Shown: in pieces, positions 7,976-16,328 of the stretch | Layout: every line of letters starts with the position of its first letter | Position numbering within the stretch: the first letter of the stretch is position 1 | NCBI RefSeq assembly: GCF_023821985.2 | Contig: NZ_CP098805.1 | Location: forward strand, 496,001-560,000 | Source of the DNA: Dyadobacter chenhuakuii | Lineage (GTDB): Bacteria > Bacteroidota > Bacteroidia > Cytophagales > Spirosomataceae | Length of the DNA stretch: 64,000 nt | Direction: 5' to 3' | Notes under the pieces: model-generated | What the model saw: only the letters and a program-made list of their open reading frames with translations | What the model was told of the DNA's origin: nothing | Database searches by the model: none | Position numbers and translations under genes: made by a program

Positions 7976-9394
7976 ATGCAAAACCGCCCTCTATCCCGGG
8001 ATTTCTATTCCTTCGCTATCTTTTTCGTAACAAGTTACCTTGTTGCCAGCCTGATCCAGGCCGTTATAAGCTTATTACTCGGCAGCAGGTTTATAACTTT
8101 TCAATCGTTTCATTCGTGGCTTGCCGTATTGCAGTCTGTTTTTGCTATCTCATCTTTTGCGCTGCTTAAATATTACTGGTCTAAGGGTTACAAAGTTGTG
8201 TTTGCCACAGCGTTGGTAAGCACTTTGGTCTTATTCGCGCAGATGACCATGATTTATTTTTTGCTCATGCACCGCGATCTGAAATCGTTTTACATGAATT
8301 TGACCGTTGCAGGACTGGTTTTGAACGTGCTTTACGGAACAAGTTTGGTATTTTCCAATGCAGGGCAACGACCATGGTTAAAACGGGGCGGCTGGCTGGC
8401 TATTCTGACGGGGATCCCTTTGTGTGTGATTGCTTTGTGGTCCATAAAATCCCAGGACATTGAATTCCGATTGTTGCTGGACAAGACTTACAGGGTTATC
8501 GCTTTTTTCGGCATCTTGGTTCCGGTTACATTTTTGCTGGATTTATTAATGGAGAGCAAAAGCTTGAACAACGAGCGCGAAAGAAAGCCGGTGATTTTAA
8601 GGGAAGCTCTGAAAGTAGCGGCGATCATTAGCATTTTGTTCTTTGGAATGAGTTTCGTCGGTGAAAGTTATCGTTCCGGGACGGGCCGGGCTTATGTCCC
8701 GTCAATGCAAGTGTTGAAACAAACGGCAGAATTCGGGCCGAGACATTATGTTGACCATAAGGGTGATACATTGCGCTATCGACTGGTCCCGCCGGTTGCC
8801 TATGACTCAACAAAAAAATATCCACTTGTTGTGTGTCTGCACCACGGAGGAGCGCATGGCAAAGACAATGTACGCCAGCTCTCCGCTGATCCCGCACCAT
8901 TTCTGCTAAGCGACTCGATCAGATGGAAATACCCGGCTTTTATTCTCATACCACATTGTCCCGAAGGCGCAGGTTTTGGCGGCATTTCAGAATTTCCTGA
9001 CATTGATACACTTGTTTTTGAGACCATCACAACATTAGAAAAAGAATACTCCATTGATACAACCCGGCGCTATGTAATGGGTATTTCGGGAGGCGGTTAT
9101 GGCTCGTGGCATTTCATCAGCACGCGTCCCGACATGTTTGCAGCGGCCATTCCAATTTGCGGGGCCGGTAACCCGGAATTAGCAAACCGCCTGACGAAAA
9201 AGCCGATCTGGGCGTTTCATGGCGCCAAAGACCCCCTTGTTTCGGTTGATGCCACACGGGATATGATCCATGCGATTGAAAAAGCAGGGGGCAAACCCAA
9301 ATACACGGAATTCGCAAATTCAGGGCATGATATCTGGCGTTACGTACAGGCCGAACCAGGGTTGATGACCTGGCTGTTCGCACAAAAACAATAG
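7976..9394 (+). CDS. Seven-TM membrane protein fused to an extracytoplasmic alpha/beta hydrolase
   Basis: 472 residues in two parts. Residues 1-230 hold about seven hydrophobic segments. From about 245 the protein is an alpha/beta hydrolase of the dienelactone/peptidase-like type, with LVVCLHHGGAHG (oxyanion region), nucleophile S371 in GISGGGYGSW, D419 in GAKDPLV and H451 in NSGHDIW, so the triad is complete. An odd number of membrane segments with a cytoplasmic N-terminus would place the hydrolase outside the inner membrane. It probably cleaves an ester or peptide in the envelope; the substrate is unknown. An inverted repeat follows the stop. Confidence 0.8.
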   Translation: MQNRPLSRDFYSFAIFFVTSYLVASLIQAVISLLLGSRFITFQSFHSWLAVLQSVFAISSFALLKYYWSKGYKVVFATALVSTLVLFAQMTMIYFLLMHRDLKSFYMNLTVAGLVLNVLYGTSLVFSNAGQRPWLKRGGWLAILTGIPLCVIALWSIKSQDIEFRLLLDKTYRVIAFFGILVPVTFLLDLLMESKSLNNERERKPVILREALKVAAIISILFFGMSFVGESYRSGTGRAYVPSMQVLKQTAEFGPRHYVDHKGDTLRYRLVPPVAYDSTKKYPLVVCLHHGGAHGKDNVRQLSADPAPFLLSDSIRWKYPAFILIPHCPEGAGFGGISEFPDIDTLVFETITTLEKEYSIDTTRRYVMGISGGGYGSWHFISTRPDMFAAAIPICGAGNPELANRLTKKPIWAFHGAKDPLVSVDATRDMIHAIEKAGGKPKYTEFANSGHDIWRYVQAEPGLMTWLFAQKQ

Positions 9395-9410
9395 GCTTAC
9401 TAATGGCGGC

Positions 9411-9437
9411 AAGGTCGCTGAGAAAATCAGCGACCTT
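9411..9437 (+). terminator. Stem-loop after the membrane hydrolase gene
   Basis: An 11-bp perfect stem (aaggtcgctga at 9411-9421 with tcagcgacctt at 9427-9437) with a 5-nt A-rich loop, 17 bases after the stop. There is no T-run, so it may act as a 3'-end stabiliser rather than an intrinsic terminator. Confidence 0.5.
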
Positions 9438-9456
9438 CGTATATGCTGCATTTATG

Positions 9457-9885
9457 TCAATGACCCTGTTGCGGGTAATTGATCATCCAGTTGATCCCGA
9501 ATTTGTCCCGGAAACTACCGAAGTAATCGCCCCAGAAAGTATCTTCCAGAGCCATTTCAATTTCACCGCCCTCAGAAAGTCCCGCAAAAAGACGGTCTGC
9601 TTCCTCACGGCCATCGGTAAAAACGGAGATATAGGCATAGTTACCTAACTCTAATTTATGTCCCATTGAAGGAACTATGTCGGAGGCCATTAGCACATCG
9701 TCTTTGCCAATAGGAAGCGAAATGTGCATGATATGGCCTCTTTCATTTTCAGGAAGCTGCTCGGCTCCGGGCATGTCCGACATGCGTTGAATCATCAGAA
9801 ATTCACCTCCGAAAACCGATTTGTAAAAGTTGAATGCCTCCTCGGCTTTGCCGTCGAAGTTAAGATAGGTGTTTAGTTTTGGCAT
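9457..9885 (-). CDS. VOC-superfamily protein, PhnB/YjdN-like
   Basis: 142 residues with the PhnB-like opening (LNTYLNFDGKAEEAFNFYKS, 4-23) and the family end GDYFGSFRDKFGINWMINY. These are vicinal-oxygen-chelate fold proteins, often annotated as 3-demethylubiquinone methyltransferase-like, but their real activity is unknown. Cytoplasmic, single gene. A TAATTTTG -7-like element lies about 40 bases upstream on the minus strand. Confidence 0.85.
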   Translation of the reverse strand: MPKLNTYLNFDGKAEEAFNFYKSVFGGEFLMIQRMSDMPGAEQLPENERGHIMHISLPIGKDDVLMASDIVPSMGHKLELGNYAYISVFTDGREEADRLFAGLSEGGEIEMALEDTFWGDYFGSFRDKFGINWMINYPQQGH

Positions 9886-9927
9886 GACGAAAAAATTGAA
9901 GGTTGATAGAAATTCGTATTAACAAAA

Positions 9928-9935
9928 CAAAATTA
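9928..9935 (-). promoter_or_regulatory. Possible -7 element of the PhnB-like gene
   Basis: On the minus strand this reads TAATTTTG, matching TAnnTTTG. No clear TTTG is found at the expected -33 position, so support is partial. The predicted leader is about 38 nt. Confidence 0.38.
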
Positions 9936-10039
9936 GTGCGTTGCCAGAAACTGCATCGTCCGTAATAAGGACAATCGCAGGGGGAGGTTGGGACAATTGT
10001 GGAAGAAAGCTTATATTAGAGTAACCAAGCCTTTTAGCT

Positions 10040-10543
10040 ATGACTTATAAAACCTCCTGGGATACGCTCGCCAAAATCGTTACCGCCGCTGTGACTGCTT
10101 TGTATATTGGAATTTTCTTGCAGGTCTTCCTGGGCGATGGCGAGATTTCGCAAGGCTCGACCTACGTGATCGGCGTCATACTTATACTTAGTTACGGCCT
10201 GGCTTTTGCATTCCGGCCGGTGGATTACAGGGTCACACCCAACGAGCTAATCATCCGGAGATCATTCGATAAAGTGGTGATAGAGCGCAGCAACATTGCG
10301 AAAGTGGAAGCGCTGGATAGCGACAGGTTGCGATGGAGCCTTCGTACGTTCGGCGTGGGCGGGCTTTTTGGCTATTTCGGCAAATATTATCATCATAAAA
10401 TCGGAAATATGACCTGGTATGCAACCAGAAGAAACAATGCTGTTCTGATCAAGACAGTGAAAGGAAAAAATATCATTATTACCCCAGACCAGGTCGATGC
10501 TTTTGTGGACGAATTCCAGATAGCAGGTAACGTATTGTCTTAG
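10040..10543 (+). CDS. Membrane protein with bacterial PH-like domain
   Basis: 167 residues. Two hydrophobic helices (about 12-30 and 38-57) are followed by a soluble beta-rich domain beginning DYRVTPNELIIRRSFDKVVI and ending ITPDQVDAFVDEFQ, the pattern of small bacterial pleckstrin-homology-like proteins. The domain would face the cytoplasm. The role is unknown. It precedes an orphan receiver protein by 43 bases, but that gene has its own promoter-like signal. Confidence 0.65.
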   Translation: MTYKTSWDTLAKIVTAAVTALYIGIFLQVFLGDGEISQGSTYVIGVILILSYGLAFAFRPVDYRVTPNELIIRRSFDKVVIERSNIAKVEALDSDRLRWSLRTFGVGGLFGYFGKYYHHKIGNMTWYATRRNNAVLIKTVKGKNIIITPDQVDAFVDEFQIAGNVLS

Positions 10544-10565
10544 ACGGTAATGATTAATATATTTG
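10534..10565 (+). promoter_or_regulatory. Promoter of the receiver-domain gene
   Basis: ATTG at 10534-10537, 20 bases, then TATATTTG at 10558-10565 (full -7 match). The predicted start is about 18 bases before the ATG. It overlaps the end of the upstream gene. Confidence 0.5.
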
Positions 10566-10586
10566 TTCTTCAAGTATTGAAAGAAT

Positions 10587-10991
10587 ATGGGAGAAGGACA
10601 GACAGTTCACCTCGCCGATGATGACGAGGATGATAGAATGCTGATTAAGGACGCTTTACAGGAAGCCAATCCCAATCTGACGGTGATCGAAGCGGAAAAC
10701 GGCAAGGAATTAATTGAGAATGTTAAGGAGTCCGGCGACCTCTCTGAAACCGTTGTGCTCCTGGATATGAATATGCCCAAAATGAATGGTATTGAGGCAA
10801 TTCAGGAAATAAGGGCAGAGCCGGGACTGAGCGAGCTGCCCGCCGTAATGATGTCCACTTCCAGCAATCCCGAGCTCAAAAAGAAAGCGCTCGCCGCAGG
10901 AGCAAATGATTTTATCGTAAAGCCCAACACATTCAAAGCATTACTGGATGTGGCAAAAAGCATCCTGTCCCGATTTCTGGGGAAAAAATAA
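10587..10991 (+). CDS. Single-domain response regulator (CheY-like receiver)
   Basis: 134 residues, a receiver domain only. Acidic cluster D11-D13 (ADDDEDD), phospho-acceptor D60 (VVLLDMNMPKMNG), switch S90/T91 (VMMSTSSN) and K112 (FIVKPN) are all present, so it should be phosphorylatable. It has no output domain and no histidine kinase nearby. It is of the type often paired with bacteriophytochrome or hybrid kinases in Bacteroidota; its partner must be encoded elsewhere. Confidence 0.9.
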   Translation: MGEGQTVHLADDDEDDRMLIKDALQEANPNLTVIEAENGKELIENVKESGDLSETVVLLDMNMPKMNGIEAIQEIRAEPGLSELPAVMMSTSSNPELKKKALAAGANDFIVKPNTFKALLDVAKSILSRFLGKK

Positions 10992-11021
10992 CTTATACTT
11001 AGCGCAACTTATTCGAATTCA

Positions 11022-11054
11022 CCTTGGAACTCTTCACTCTTCTATTTAACTTTG
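11022..11054 (+). promoter_or_regulatory. Probable promoter of the DUF2236 gene
   Basis: CTTG at 11022-11025, 21 bases, then TAACTTTG at 11047-11054 (full -7 match), about 32 bases before the ATG. Confidence 0.45.
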
Positions 11055-11085
11055 TTATGCAAAGTACTTTTTATTTTTAATCCAA

Positions 11086-11856
11086 ATGACTAGCGGCATG
11101 AAATGGTTTGTGAAAGAAGATTCTGTTGTACGTGAGATTTGGGGAAATGCAGATACGATCCTATTTATTTTCGCCGGGGCTTCGGCTGAGTTCGCAGTTA
11201 ACAAATCCGTGGACTGGCTTTATTTCACAGGAAAACTTCCGGCCGATCCGCTGGCGCGGCTGTTTTCGACGGTTACTTACTCCCGCCGGATTGTGTTTTC
11301 CGAATATCACGCAGCATTGCAAGCGATTGACCAAATCACGGCCATTCACCAAAAAGTTGAAAAGGAGCGGGGCGCACAGATCCCGGATTGGGCCTACCGC
11401 GATGTGCTCTTCATGCTCATCGACTATTCAATACGCTCATTCGAACTTTTAGAAAGAAAGCTGACACAGGTTGAAAAGGCTGAGGTTTTTGAAGTCTTTT
11501 ACCAGGTCGGTTCGAGAATGGGTATCGGCGGCTTGCCGACCGATTATGAAGCATGGCTCATCATGAGAAATCAGCAGCTGGATGAAAACTTTGTCAAAAG
11601 CGCATTTTCCATTGATTTATATAAACAATACAAAAAACATCTTGGTCTGCCGCGTTATGTCATGCTCAAAGAAGTGCAGGTCCGGCTTGTACCGCAGCAC
11701 ATAAATCAACTGCTTTCCCTGGGAAGCTGGTCAATCCTGAAAATGGTCCTTCCGGCCTACAAAATTGCCCGCAGTTTTCGCCTGCACCAGTTTGTCAAAG
11801 ATTTGATCCTGCCCGCAAAGTATAAAATGGAAATAGCAGGACTGGACGCCCGCTGA
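11086..11856 (+). CDS. Oxygenase MpaB-like / DUF2236 family protein
   Basis: 256 residues, all-helical. The opening (WFVKEDSVVREIWGNADTIL, then AGASAEFAVNKSVDWLYF) and the ARLFSTVTYSRRIVF segment resemble the DUF2236/MpaB family, with a candidate haem-ligand histidine in ITAIHQKVEKE. Some relatives act as b-type haem oxygenases, such as latex-clearing protein. Whether this one is active is unknown. An alternative start is the ATG four codons in. There is no signal peptide. Confidence 0.6.
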   Translation: MTSGMKWFVKEDSVVREIWGNADTILFIFAGASAEFAVNKSVDWLYFTGKLPADPLARLFSTVTYSRRIVFSEYHAALQAIDQITAIHQKVEKERGAQIPDWAYRDVLFMLIDYSIRSFELLERKLTQVEKAEVFEVFYQVGSRMGIGGLPTDYEAWLIMRNQQLDENFVKSAFSIDLYKQYKKHLGLPRYVMLKEVQVRLVPQHINQLLSLGSWSILKMVLPAYKIARSFRLHQFVKDLILPAKYKMEIAGLDAR

Positions 11857-11893
11857 GATAGAAATCACTTATAATAAATCGTTAGCCGCAACA

Positions 11894-12655
11894 TTACACA
11901 GGGTTAGCCGCAGCATTAAGCAAGTTCAAGTTCTTGATCGCTTCTCCCATGGTGTTGTTGAAATAGGCATAAACCGTCTTCCCTTCCGCTATCCAATCCT
12001 GAACCTGCTCGCCCGATTCGTATAAAAAATCATCTTCATAAGTGCCCCGGTAGTTGCCCTGCGGGCCGTGAAAGCGCAGATACTTAAAAGTCGAGTCCGA
12101 TTCTGGAATGCCTGGTGCTGAGCCGGGTTTGTCATGCATGACGATTTCACAACCAAATTGTTCTATCAGCTCAAAAAGCGCATCGTCATACCATGACTCA
12201 TGCCGAAACTCCAAGGCAAGATTCCAATGTTTGTCAGGATCGGCAGCAGCAATCGCAATCAGCAGACTTTCTAATTGCGGCAGCATGATCGCCTTCAGGC
12301 TGGGAGGGAACTGCACCAGCAGCGCACCTTTTTTGTCACCAATGTTATCGATCACCTCAACAAATCTTCTTACATCATCCGGGTCAAAAACAAGCCCCTT
12401 GTTGTGCGAAATCTCACGCCATAGTTTGAAGGTAAATTTGAAGTCATCCGGCACCTGCAACGCCCAATTCCTGACTGTTGAAGCCAGCGGAACCTTATAG
12501 AATGAACTATTGATTTCAATGCTGTTAAACATGGAGGCATAGTAAGTAAGGCGGCTCTTATCTTTGAATTCTTCCGGATAAAACTGCTTGTTAGGCACCG
12601 GCAGCATTAAGCCGCTGGTGCCTGCGTAAAATGGGAAATTGGGCATATCTGTCAT
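11894..12655 (-). CDS. DUF72 family protein (YecE-like)
   Basis: 253 residues with the hallmarks of DUF72: FYAGTSGL near the start, LTYYASMFNSIEINSSFYKV, FTFKLWREISHNK, LALEFRHESWYDD, and YAYFNNTMGEAIKN at the C-terminus. The fold is TIM-barrel-like; the function is unknown. Its ATG overlaps the stop of the upstream NmrA-type gene by four bases, implying translational coupling. Confidence 0.9.
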   Translation of the reverse strand: MTDMPNFPFYAGTSGLMLPVPNKQFYPEEFKDKSRLTYYASMFNSIEINSSFYKVPLASTVRNWALQVPDDFKFTFKLWREISHNKGLVFDPDDVRRFVEVIDNIGDKKGALLVQFPPSLKAIMLPQLESLLIAIAAADPDKHWNLALEFRHESWYDDALFELIEQFGCEIVMHDKPGSAPGIPESDSTFKYLRFHGPQGNYRGTYEDDFLYESGEQVQDWIAEGKTVYAYFNNTMGEAIKNLNLLNAAANPV

Positions 12656-13530
12656 AAAGCCGGATTTGAAACCGCCGCTTTTAGCATTTGTTTAACATAA
12701 TGATGAATGCTGATCTCCCCACGCATCGGCGAGTCGCTTACCTCATATTTTTCTTCCAGCGTAACGTCCGTCATGGCGGCCATCGACTCTGCTGCCTTCT
12801 GAGAAAAACCTGAATTTTTAAGGAATGGGATCCATTCGGTGCGGGGGATAACCTCTACTTCGACTGGTTTAGCCAATGCATGCGCAAATGCGTCGGCGAC
12901 GTCTGCCGGCGTATATTCATCCGGTCCCTCGATGTAATATAATCCAGTGCGTTCAACCGGCTCTGTGAGCAGCTCGGCAGCGAATTTGCCAATCTCTTCC
13001 GGTGCAACCATTGGCAAGGCAAAATCCGCCGGATATAGGGAGTATATTTTGCCTTCCGATTCGGCTGTTTGCAAGAATCCGTCCCAGTTGCTCATATAGT
13101 AAGCCGCCCGGACAATGCTAAATGGAATGTGCGTTCCAGATAGCTTTTGTTCCATTTCATAAAGCACACCCAAATCCCCGACGCCTTCGCCATCATGCGC
13201 TCCGTATGTCGATAGGCCGACAATTTTTTGCAGCCCGGAGCCTTCCAGGGCAGCTATAATGCTCGCCAGGCTTCTCCTTTCCTCTTCAATGGTGTCTGTA
13301 TCGGGTAGGGCAGGTGGATTAAGTAAGAAAAGTCGGGTTCCGGTGCGGAAAACCCGCCGTAGCGATTCTACATCATGCACATCCGCAACGGCAACAACTG
13401 CCCCTTTCTGTCTGAATTTTTCTGCTTTCTCAGCATCGCGCGTGACCACCGTGACTGCCTCTCCGCGGCCTAACAAAGTTTCTGCAACCGCCGAACCTAC
13501 ATGTCCGGTCGCTCCTAATATGATGTACAT
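12652..13530 (-). CDS. NmrA-type NAD(P)-binding protein
   Basis: 292 residues when started at MYIILGATGHVGSAVAETLL; a start eight codons upstream (13554) is possible, but the Rossmann strand normally begins within the first few residues. The glycine motif GATGHVG is intact and no YxxxK catalytic pair stands out, fitting an atypical SDR of the NmrA / NAD(P)H:quinone-reductase group. Its stop overlaps the DUF72 start. A beta-barrel gene lies about 50 bases upstream on the same strand, so the three may form an operon. Confidence 0.85.
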   Translation of the reverse strand: MYIILGATGHVGSAVAETLLGRGEAVTVVTRDAEKAEKFRQKGAVVAVADVHDVESLRRVFRTGTRLFLLNPPALPDTDTIEEERRSLASIIAALEGSGLQKIVGLSTYGAHDGEGVGDLGVLYEMEQKLSGTHIPFSIVRAAYYMSNWDGFLQTAESEGKIYSLYPADFALPMVAPEEIGKFAAELLTEPVERTGLYYIEGPDEYTPADVADAFAHALAKPVEVEVIPRTEWIPFLKNSGFSQKAAESMAAMTDVTLEEKYEVSDSPMRGEISIHHYVKQMLKAAVSNPAL

Positions 13531-13582
13531 GGCTAAATTGGTTTGTTGAAGCAAAACCTGCTACCAATTTTATACCAAACGT

Positions 13583-14257
13583 CTAGAAATTCATTCCCGC
13601 ATTAAGCTGTATTGTTCTCGTCTTCAAGTTATCAAAACCGGGAGATTCATAAAAAACGACTTTGGTTGCATACGTGCCGAAGCCCTCCTGGATCCGCACC
13701 GAAATGGGAATAGTCACTTTCCAAAGGTCCACTTCCAACCCCGCACCTGCTGTGAGGGCAATGGCGTCTTTGCTGGTTATTGACTGCATATCCTGATCGG
13801 TTTCCCGACCGGAGCATCCTGCAATGCCGCAGCCATAGCCATTAGTTTTCAGGGTAAGGGATTGACGCAGTCGAAGGGTAGGGCCGATCTCCGCAAATGG
13901 CCGGACCTTGCCGGATGAAAAGGTGTACCTGAGTAACAGCGGCAGATGCACGGCGCTCCATTGCCACGTGGTTTCAGTATAAAGCTGGGTATGCTTCCCT
14001 TCCTCCTTAAAGTGCCTGAATGTGTTGAATCCCGGTTGGAAATGAATTGCAAACCCTTCCGGTTCCTTGGATAATGCGTAACGAAGATCAATCCCTGCCG
14101 TAAATCCGGTTATTTTATCCAGGTTACTGCTGGTGTATATTTTTCCAAAAAGCTGCGGCCCGCCGTAAATTCCCACACCAACCCGCTTGAATTGCTGTGC
14201 CTTGGCAGAAAAGCTTAAAAGGATAATTGAAAAAACGATTGACGAGATCTTTTTCAT
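13583..14257 (-). CDS. Outer-membrane beta-barrel protein (PorT-like)
   Basis: 224 residues with a signal peptide (SIVFSIILLSFSAKAQQF, cleavage near AKA). The mature chain is made of alternating amphipathic strands ending in GMNF, and the region RVGVGIYGGPQLFGK is typical of Bacteroidota porin-family barrels. It has two cysteines in CGIAGC that could form a surface disulfide. Role unknown. Confidence 0.75.
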   Translation of the reverse strand: MKKISSIVFSIILLSFSAKAQQFKRVGVGIYGGPQLFGKIYTSSNLDKITGFTAGIDLRYALSKEPEGFAIHFQPGFNTFRHFKEEGKHTQLYTETTWQWSAVHLPLLLRYTFSSGKVRPFAEIGPTLRLRQSLTLKTNGYGCGIAGCSGRETDQDMQSITSKDAIALTAGAGLEVDLWKVTIPISVRIQEGFGTYATKVVFYESPGFDNLKTRTIQLNAGMNF

Positions 14258-14360
14258 AATGTCAGGAATTGTTTGGGTTTTACCATGACAGTAAAGGTGC
14301 CAAGAAAGTTGGAAAAGTTAGTGCGCTATTCCCTTTCACATAGGAATGCCGGGACCTAGA

Positions 14361-14417
14361 AGATCGATATCAATTTATAGGACAAAATGTCGATATTTAA
14401 TAAAAATTGATTGATCT
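14361..14417. repeat. Nested inverted repeats upstream of DUF2911 gene
   Basis: GACAAAATGTC (14381-14391) is a short palindrome. It is flanked by imperfect inverted arms AGATCGATATCAATT (14361-14375) and AATTGATTGATCT (14405-14417). It lies in the divergent region between a beta-barrel gene and a DUF2911 gene and could be a regulatory site. Confidence 0.35.
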
Positions 14418-14440
14418 GAAATTTAAAAAACAAAATTGAC

Positions 14441-14971
14441 ATGAAAAACAAATTCATCTTAAAGGGTTTTGTAATGTTTACCTGCATGCTGATTGCCTTT
14501 GCAGGCCATGCGCAGGACAAACCGAAAGCAAGTCCGGCCAAAACGGCCACCGGAAAAGCGGGCGGCGCCAACATTGCCATCAGCTATTCTGCGCCTTCGG
14601 CGAAAGGCCGGAAAGTGTTTGGAGAACTCGTTCCGTTCGACAAAGTATGGCGTGCCGGTGCAAATGAGGCCACGATATTTGAGACCGACAAAGACATTAT
14701 GATTGAAGGCCAGAAACTCCCGGCCGGTAAATACAGCCTTTACGCGCTTCCGGGAGACAGTGAATGGTCCTTTATTTTCAACTCACAAACCGGCCAATGG
14801 GGCATCAAACGCGGCGGCGAAACATCCAAAGACGCTTCCAAAGACGTCCTGACCGTAAAGGCCAAGCCGGCCAAAAGCGCTTCCATGGCTGAAACATTAG
14901 CCTACGAAGTAACCCCAACCGGCTTCCTCCTCCGCTGGGAAAACACCGAAGTACCAGTAACGATCAAGTAA
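14441..14971 (+). CDS. DUF2911 periplasmic protein
   Basis: 176 residues. A signal peptide ends near AGHAQD (about residue 24). The mature part matches DUF2911: ISYSAPSAKGRKVFGELVPF, KVWRAGANEATIFET, LPAGKYSLYALPGD and a tail ending RWENTEVPVTIK. The family is a small beta-sandwich exported protein common in Bacteroidota, with no established function. A terminator follows. Confidence 0.88.
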   Translation: MKNKFILKGFVMFTCMLIAFAGHAQDKPKASPAKTATGKAGGANIAISYSAPSAKGRKVFGELVPFDKVWRAGANEATIFETDKDIMIEGQKLPAGKYSLYALPGDSEWSFIFNSQTGQWGIKRGGETSKDASKDVLTVKAKPAKSASMAETLAYEVTPTGFLLRWENTEVPVTIK

Positions 14972-14986
14972 TCCTACTGAATAATG

Positions 14987-15023
14987 AAATCCCCGCAAAC
15001 CGCAAGTTTGCGGGGATTTTTGG
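14987..15023 (+). terminator. Rho-independent terminator after DUF2911 gene
   Basis: A 14-bp perfect stem (aaatccccgcaaac at 14987-15000 with gtttgcggggattt at 15006-15019), 5-nt loop, then Ts. Confidence 0.88.
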
Positions 15024-15100
15024 TTTAAAAGCATTATTTCACAGGGTACAAACGCGATCACGACAATGCTGGGTTGCAAAACTTTGTGTATTTTAGAGCT

Positions 15101-15319
15101 ATGAAAACAAAGTCAAAAGATTCGGCGGCACAAGCTATAAGCGTTGGTGATCCATATCTTACAAAGCGGTTGTTGGTCAGTAGAGCACAAAGTGCGGGCA
15201 GGGCGGCGGCAAAGGAAGCGATGGAGCTGATGGGTTATGTTGTGACCGTCAAAGATGGCTGGGTCGGGAAACTATATCCGGATGGTTCCTTTCAAAAAAT
15301 GAAGCAACTGGACGGCTAG
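15101..15319 (+). CDS. Small protein upstream of zeta-like kinase (possible antitoxin)
   Basis: 72 residues starting at the ATG (MKTKSKDSAAQ); an in-frame TTG 27 bases upstream is less likely. The chain is basic at the N-terminus, with a helix VSRAQSAGRAAAKEAMELMG and a short beta end (WVGKLYPDGSFQKMKQL). I do not recognise a family. It is 28 bases upstream of a zeta-toxin-like gene on the same strand, so a two-gene toxin-antitoxin or kinase-partner arrangement is plausible. That is inference from position only. Confidence 0.6.
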   Translation: MKTKSKDSAAQAISVGDPYLTKRLLVSRAQSAGRAAAKEAMELMGYVVTVKDGWVGKLYPDGSFQKMKQLDG

Positions 15320-15347
15320 CTTTAACACGGAATAATATCATACACAC

Positions 15348-16124
15348 TTGGAACACACTATATCTAATCAATCGCAGCTAAGGCTTCGCGTTTTTGCAGG
15401 TCCTAACGGTTCAGGAAAGAGCACTGTAATTAAGTCGATCGGAACAACCTTGATCAACGGCAAACCGCTCTATTTAGGCATTAATGTTAATGCAGACGAT
15501 ATCGCGGTTGCGATAAAAAACGGTCAATTCGATTTTTCCACTTACGAAATTGAATGTTCAAAGGAAGAGATTCTTCTTTTCGCCGCTACATCCGGTTTGC
15601 TGACAGCCAGCTTCAACGAAGACCAGATTGCAAAGTCATTTCATATAGAAACTAACAGACTGTACTTGCTCGCGGCTCAGTATGCAGAGCGTCTGGCGCA
15701 GATTATAGCCAGATTGTTAAGGGAAAAACTATTATGGGCAAGAAAACGGTTTTCGTTCGAAACAGTCTTTTCGCACGAATCCAACTTGGATATAATGCGG
15801 GCGGCAGCCGAACAAGGCTATAAGGTCTACTTATATTTCGTTTCAACTGAAGATCCGGAAATCAACAAATACCGGGTGGCCCTGCGGGTGAGAAAGAACG
15901 GCCACAATGTCCCTTCTGACCGGATCGAGAGCCGATATTACAGATCCCTTCAATTGGTGAAACAAGCCTCCGAACTAGCCTATCAGGCGTTTTTCTTCGA
16001 CAATTCCATTGATAATGAACCCTACAAGCTCGTGGGACATTTCAAGCGCGTCGGCGCAGAAAAAATTTGGTATTCCACCAATATAAATGATACATCCAAC
16101 TGGTTCCGGAAATATTGCATTTAA
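15348..16124 (+). CDS. Zeta-toxin-like P-loop kinase
   Basis: 258 residues. Walker A GPNGSGKST at 18-26 is followed by the zeta-family signposts INVNADDIA, FSFETVFSHESNLDIM, KVYLYFVSTEDPEINKYRV and RVRKNGHNVPSDRIESRYYR. Classical zeta toxins phosphorylate UDP-N-acetylglucosamine; chromosomal relatives of this shape are often annotated only as zeta toxin family. The start is a TTG, since no ATG lies before the P-loop. The usual GGH of the substrate loop is NGH here. It is cotranscribed with a 72-residue protein. Confidence 0.75.
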   Translation: MEHTISNQSQLRLRVFAGPNGSGKSTVIKSIGTTLINGKPLYLGINVNADDIAVAIKNGQFDFSTYEIECSKEEILLFAATSGLLTASFNEDQIAKSFHIETNRLYLLAAQYAERLAQIIARLLREKLLWARKRFSFETVFSHESNLDIMRAAAEQGYKVYLYFVSTEDPEINKYRVALRVRKNGHNVPSDRIESRYYRSLQLVKQASELAYQAFFFDNSIDNEPYKLVGHFKRVGAEKIWYSTNINDTSNWFRKYCI

Positions 16125-16328
16125 CCTAATCGTACGAGCGTAAATGCGCGTGGATCAGATAGTGCTATCCCTGAGGGAAGTGGGGAAAATGGGGGGCAGA
16201 TAGATGCTTGTGGTGGGTTGATTCGGATGGCATGAGATTTGGACTGATGTTTAATGAGGCCCGGTTGGTGCCGGGACTGCAAAGACAAATCGTCAACGGA
16301 TTTGTAAATCATTAAACATTTTTAAATT

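Noticed and set aside
9403-9648. Plus-strand frame opposite the PhnB-like gene
   Set aside because: It is antisense to a well-supported VOC gene and begins inside the stem-loop after the hydrolase.
16121-16312. 63-codon minus-strand open frame after the zeta-like kinase
   Set aside because: Composition is unlike a protein, there is no start signal, and it fills an intergenic region before the PorT-like gene.
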